DNA of 7,477 bases from Methanosarcinaceae archaeon (GTDB lineage: Archaea > Halobacteriota > Methanosarcinia > Methanosarcinales > Methanosarcinaceae), in assembly GCA_020793555.1 (NCBI GenBank), contig DQIO01000213.1, positions 1 through 7,477 of the forward strand. The letters are read 5' to 3'. Of this stretch, positions 5,526 to 7,477 are shown one piece after another; position 1 is the stretch's first letter; the number at the start of each line of letters is the position of its first letter. The position numbers and the translations under genes are program-made. Below the pieces are notes generated by a model that ran no database searches, had not been told where the DNA came from, and saw only the letters and a list, made by a program, of their open reading frames with translations.

Positions 5526-6017
5526 ATGGACAAACAAACACGACACATATTTGAGATCCTTGAAAACGATGCAAGAACTACCCCCGAAGAGATCGCAAAT
5601 CTCACCGGCATGACTGTTGACGATGTAACAAAAAACATCGAACAATTTGAGAAAAACGGAATTATCCGCAAGTACAAGACCATTATTGACTGGGAATTGG
5701 CTGGCGATGAATATGTCCATGCGATCATCGATCTCAAGGTCACACTTGAGCGCAAACTTGGTTATCAGGCGATTGCAGAGCGGCTGTACAAGTTTCCAGA
5801 AGTGCGCTCAGTCAGACTTCTGTCAGGTGGACATGACATATCCCTGACTGTTCGCGGCAAGTCTATGAAAGAAGTTGCATTTTTTGTAGCAGAGAAGATC
5901 GCAACACTCGATCAGGTTCAGGGCACAATTACACATTTTGTTTTGAAGACATACAAGGAAGATGGTGTGATACTACATGAGCCGGAACATATCAAACGTC
6001 TTCAGATATCGCCTTAA
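5526..6017 (+). CDS. Lrp/AsnC family transcriptional regulator
   Basis: DNA-binding regulator of 163 aa with a winged helix-turn-helix at residues 1-55 (ILENDARTTPEEIANLTGM, then FEKNGIIRKYKTIID) and a C-terminal ligand-binding/oligomerising domain at about 62-140 (VRLLSGGHDISLTVRGKS, GTITHFVLKTYKE). Such proteins sense amino acids and form dimers to octamers. The start is ATG 5526, with GGTG at 5517-5520. An upstream TTG at 5484 would add 14 residues read through the T-rich tract and is rejected. A TATA-like TTATATC at 5469-5475 would suit this start. The aminotransferase lies 106 bp downstream on the same strand, so an amino acid-related gene is a likely target; that is inference from position. 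Confidence 0.9.
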   Translation: MDKQTRHIFEILENDARTTPEEIANLTGMTVDDVTKNIEQFEKNGIIRKYKTIIDWELAGDEYVHAIIDLKVTLERKLGYQAIAERLYKFPEVRSVRLLSGGHDISLTVRGKSMKEVAFFVAEKIATLDQVQGTITHFVLKTYKEDGVILHEPEHIKRLQISP

Positions 6018-6060
6018 GCATCAATATTTAGGTAATATAAACATTAAAGTTAAAATTTGA

Positions 6061-6114
6061 ACTTAAATTTAAATTTAAATTTAAACTTAAACTTAAACTT
6101 AAACTTAAACTTAA
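6061..6114 (+). repeat. Hexanucleotide tandem array upstream of the aminotransferase
   Basis: Nine exact-length hexamers: one ACTTAA, three ATTTAA, then five ACTTAA. They are preceded by a degenerate unit (ATTTGA, 6055-6060) and followed by ATATCATAC and the aminotransferase ATG at 6124. Variants are grouped in blocks, as expected from slippage expansion. The array fills the region where a TATA box would be expected. Confidence 0.9.
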
Positions 6115-6123
6115 ATATCATAC

Positions 6124-7320
6124 ATGGAGGAGACCCTCATTAGAGAACGATGTGACCCTTCTGCTTTTGTTGCAGACCATTTAAAAACCGTGCCACCATC
6201 GGGCATTCGGCGCTTTTTTGACCTTGTCTCTGAGATGGACGATGTCATTTCACTTGGTGTTGGAGAACCTGATTTCGTTACTCCCTGGCACATCCGTGAA
6301 GCGTGTATTCACTCAATTGAGCATGGGGAAACTGCATATACCTCCAATTACGGACTTTTGGAACTGAGGGAAGAGATATCAAAACTCTACTCACAAAAAT
6401 ACCGTGTTGATTATAATCCGGAATCAGAAGCATTGGTCACTACCGGTGTGAGCGAGGCGCTGGACATTGCCATTCGTGCAATTATCAATCCGGGTGATGA
6501 AGTCATTGTGGTGCAGCCATCGTATGTTTCTTATGTTCCTTCAGTGATCTTTGCAGGTGGGGTTCCAGTATCGGTTTCCACAAAAATGTCAAATAATTTC
6601 AAGGTAAGTGCCGAGGAACTGGAATATGCAATAACCGAAAAGACAAAGGCTGTTATAATTAATTATCCGAACAATCCAACCGGCGCTGTGATGGATAAGA
6701 AATCCCTTGAATCGATTGCGGATGTTATTGTCGAGCACGATCTCATGATTATATCAGATGAAGTGTATGACTGCCTTACCTATGATGGAACACACACATG
6801 TTTTTCGTCTCTTGAAGGCATGCGCAATCGCACGATTTTATTAAACGGCTTTTCAAAAGCTTATGCAATGACAGGTTTCAGGATGGGATACGCACTGGCA
6901 GCACCCGAGATCATTAATTCGATGATGCTGATACACCAGTATTCTATGCTATGCGCACCCGTAACCGCCCAGATCGGAGCGATCGAAGCACTCAAAAACG
7001 GGGAGGATGAAATGCAAAAGATGGTGCGCGAATATGACCGGAGACGGCATCTTATTGTTGGGGGGTTGAACAGACTCGGACTTGAATGCTTTGAACCAAA
7101 AGGCGCATTTTATGCGTTTCCGTCAATCGCAAGCACAGGTTTGACATCAGGCGATTTCGCAGAAGGGCTCTTGAACGAGCAGAAAGTGGCAACTGTCCCG
7201 GGTGATGTGTTCGGTGAAGCTGGAGTAGGGTTCTTGCGTTGTTCGTATGCGGCATCAAGGGAAGATATCCATACGGCACTGGATAGAACCAGCGAGTTCA
7301 TTGACGGGCTTAAAGTTTAA
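6124..7320 (+). CDS. Class I aminotransferase (aspartate/alanine aminotransferase-like, PLP)
   Basis: Fold-type I PLP enzyme, 398 aa, subgroup I-gamma by its N-terminal SGIRRFFDLV and SLGVGEPDF. PLP contacts: lysine K245 in NGFSKAYAMTGFRMGY, N184 in NYPNNPTG, D212 and Y215 in ISDEVYD, R253 in GFRMGY, and the substrate carboxylate-binding R372 in FLRCSYA. It transfers an amino group between an amino acid and a 2-oxoacid. The exact substrate (aspartate, alanine, aromatic or other) cannot be read from sequence. The start is ATG 6124, which has no Shine-Dalgarno upstream. Oddly, GGAGGAG occupies codons 1-3, 7 nt before an in-frame ATT at 6139, so a shorter start or a leaderless mRNA is possible. 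The adjacent Lrp regulator and hexamer array suggest regulation by amino acid status. Confidence 0.93.
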   Translation: MEETLIRERCDPSAFVADHLKTVPPSGIRRFFDLVSEMDDVISLGVGEPDFVTPWHIREACIHSIEHGETAYTSNYGLLELREEISKLYSQKYRVDYNPESEALVTTGVSEALDIAIRAIINPGDEVIVVQPSYVSYVPSVIFAGGVPVSVSTKMSNNFKVSAEELEYAITEKTKAVIINYPNNPTGAVMDKKSLESIADVIVEHDLMIISDEVYDCLTYDGTHTCFSSLEGMRNRTILLNGFSKAYAMTGFRMGYALAAPEIINSMMLIHQYSMLCAPVTAQIGAIEALKNGEDEMQKMVREYDRRRHLIVGGLNRLGLECFEPKGAFYAFPSIASTGLTSGDFAEGLLNEQKVATVPGDVFGEAGVGFLRCSYAASREDIHTALDRTSEFIDGLKV

Positions 7321-7348
7321 TTTTGTGCTTTAAGTGTTTGGGTGAGAT

Positions 7349-7477
7349 ATGACACGACCAACTATTCAAGCCTTCCAAATGAGAATATATGCTTTCTTAT
7401 CGAGACCGGCCCTGGGACTATATTATTTTTGGAATCGATATGCAGTAGCATTTTTTGGAGCATATGCCTCAAAAACT
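7349..7477 (+). CDS. Possible start of a further gene, cut by the window edge
   Basis: ATG 7349, preceded by GGGTGA 3 nt upstream, opens 43 codons to the window end with no stop. The translation is rich in aromatic residues and matches nothing I know, so it may be chance. Two other frames compete. The plus frame through GTG 7342 is open to the edge and reads protein-like around ENICFLIETGPGTILF. A minus-strand frame from the edge ends at about 7368 and would be the tail of a convergent gene. The following sequence is needed to choose. Confidence 0.22.
   Translation, partial: MTRPTIQAFQMRIYAFLSRPALGLYYFWNRYAVAFFGAYASKT

Noticed and set aside
6055..6114. CRISPR array
   Set aside because: The units are contiguous hexamers with no spacers, so this is a simple tandem repeat.

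Overview
The window looks like an ordinary stretch of chromosome from a euryarchaeon. It is most likely a methanogen or methanotroph-type relative of the Methanosarcinales; that placement is inferred from gene content, with no search run. The reasons are an archaeal-type ribosomal protein S8e, a two-subunit aconitase-family isomerase of the methanogen HacAB/LeuCD type, a stand-alone archaeal RNase Z, an Lrp/AsnC regulator, archaeal Shine-Dalgarno signals (GGTG/GGAGG), TATA-like boxes and oligo-T terminators. No insertion sequence, CRISPR array, tRNA, rRNA or phage gene was seen.

Layout. Positions 1-279 are non-coding and hold a pair of 19-nt direct repeats and a palindrome upstream of hacA. 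hacA-hacB (280-2040) abut with no gap and are followed by a hairpin/T-rich terminator. A 330-bp AT-rich gap leads to a single-domain AAA ATPase (2370-3332). Its coding-like sequence runs 168 nt upstream of the first usable start codon, so its true start is a problem. An 88-residue acidic protein of unknown function follows 37 bp later (3370-3636) and ends at a T9 tract. The convergent gap at 3637-3829 is rich in structure: a strong hairpin, an 18-nt palindrome, and copy A of a 53-nt element that recurs at 5412-5464. RNase Z (3830-4744, minus) is divergent from rps8e (5006-5383, plus); the 261-bp gap between them carries the rps8e TATA box and two inverted repeats. After rps8e come element copy B, an Lrp-type regulator (5526-6017), a 54-bp hexanucleotide tandem array, and a class I aminotransferase (6124-7320). 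The last 157 bp may hold the start of another gene, but the frame is unclear.

Together the genes are mostly housekeeping: 2-oxoacid chain elongation or branched-chain amino acid synthesis (hacAB), tRNA 3' processing (RNase Z), translation (S8e), and amino acid metabolism with a neighbouring regulator. No obviously new multi-gene system is visible. The best leads are non-coding: the two-copy 53-nt element, whose stem shows a compensatory change; the hexamer array where the aminotransferase promoter should be; and the missing start codon of the AAA ATPase.
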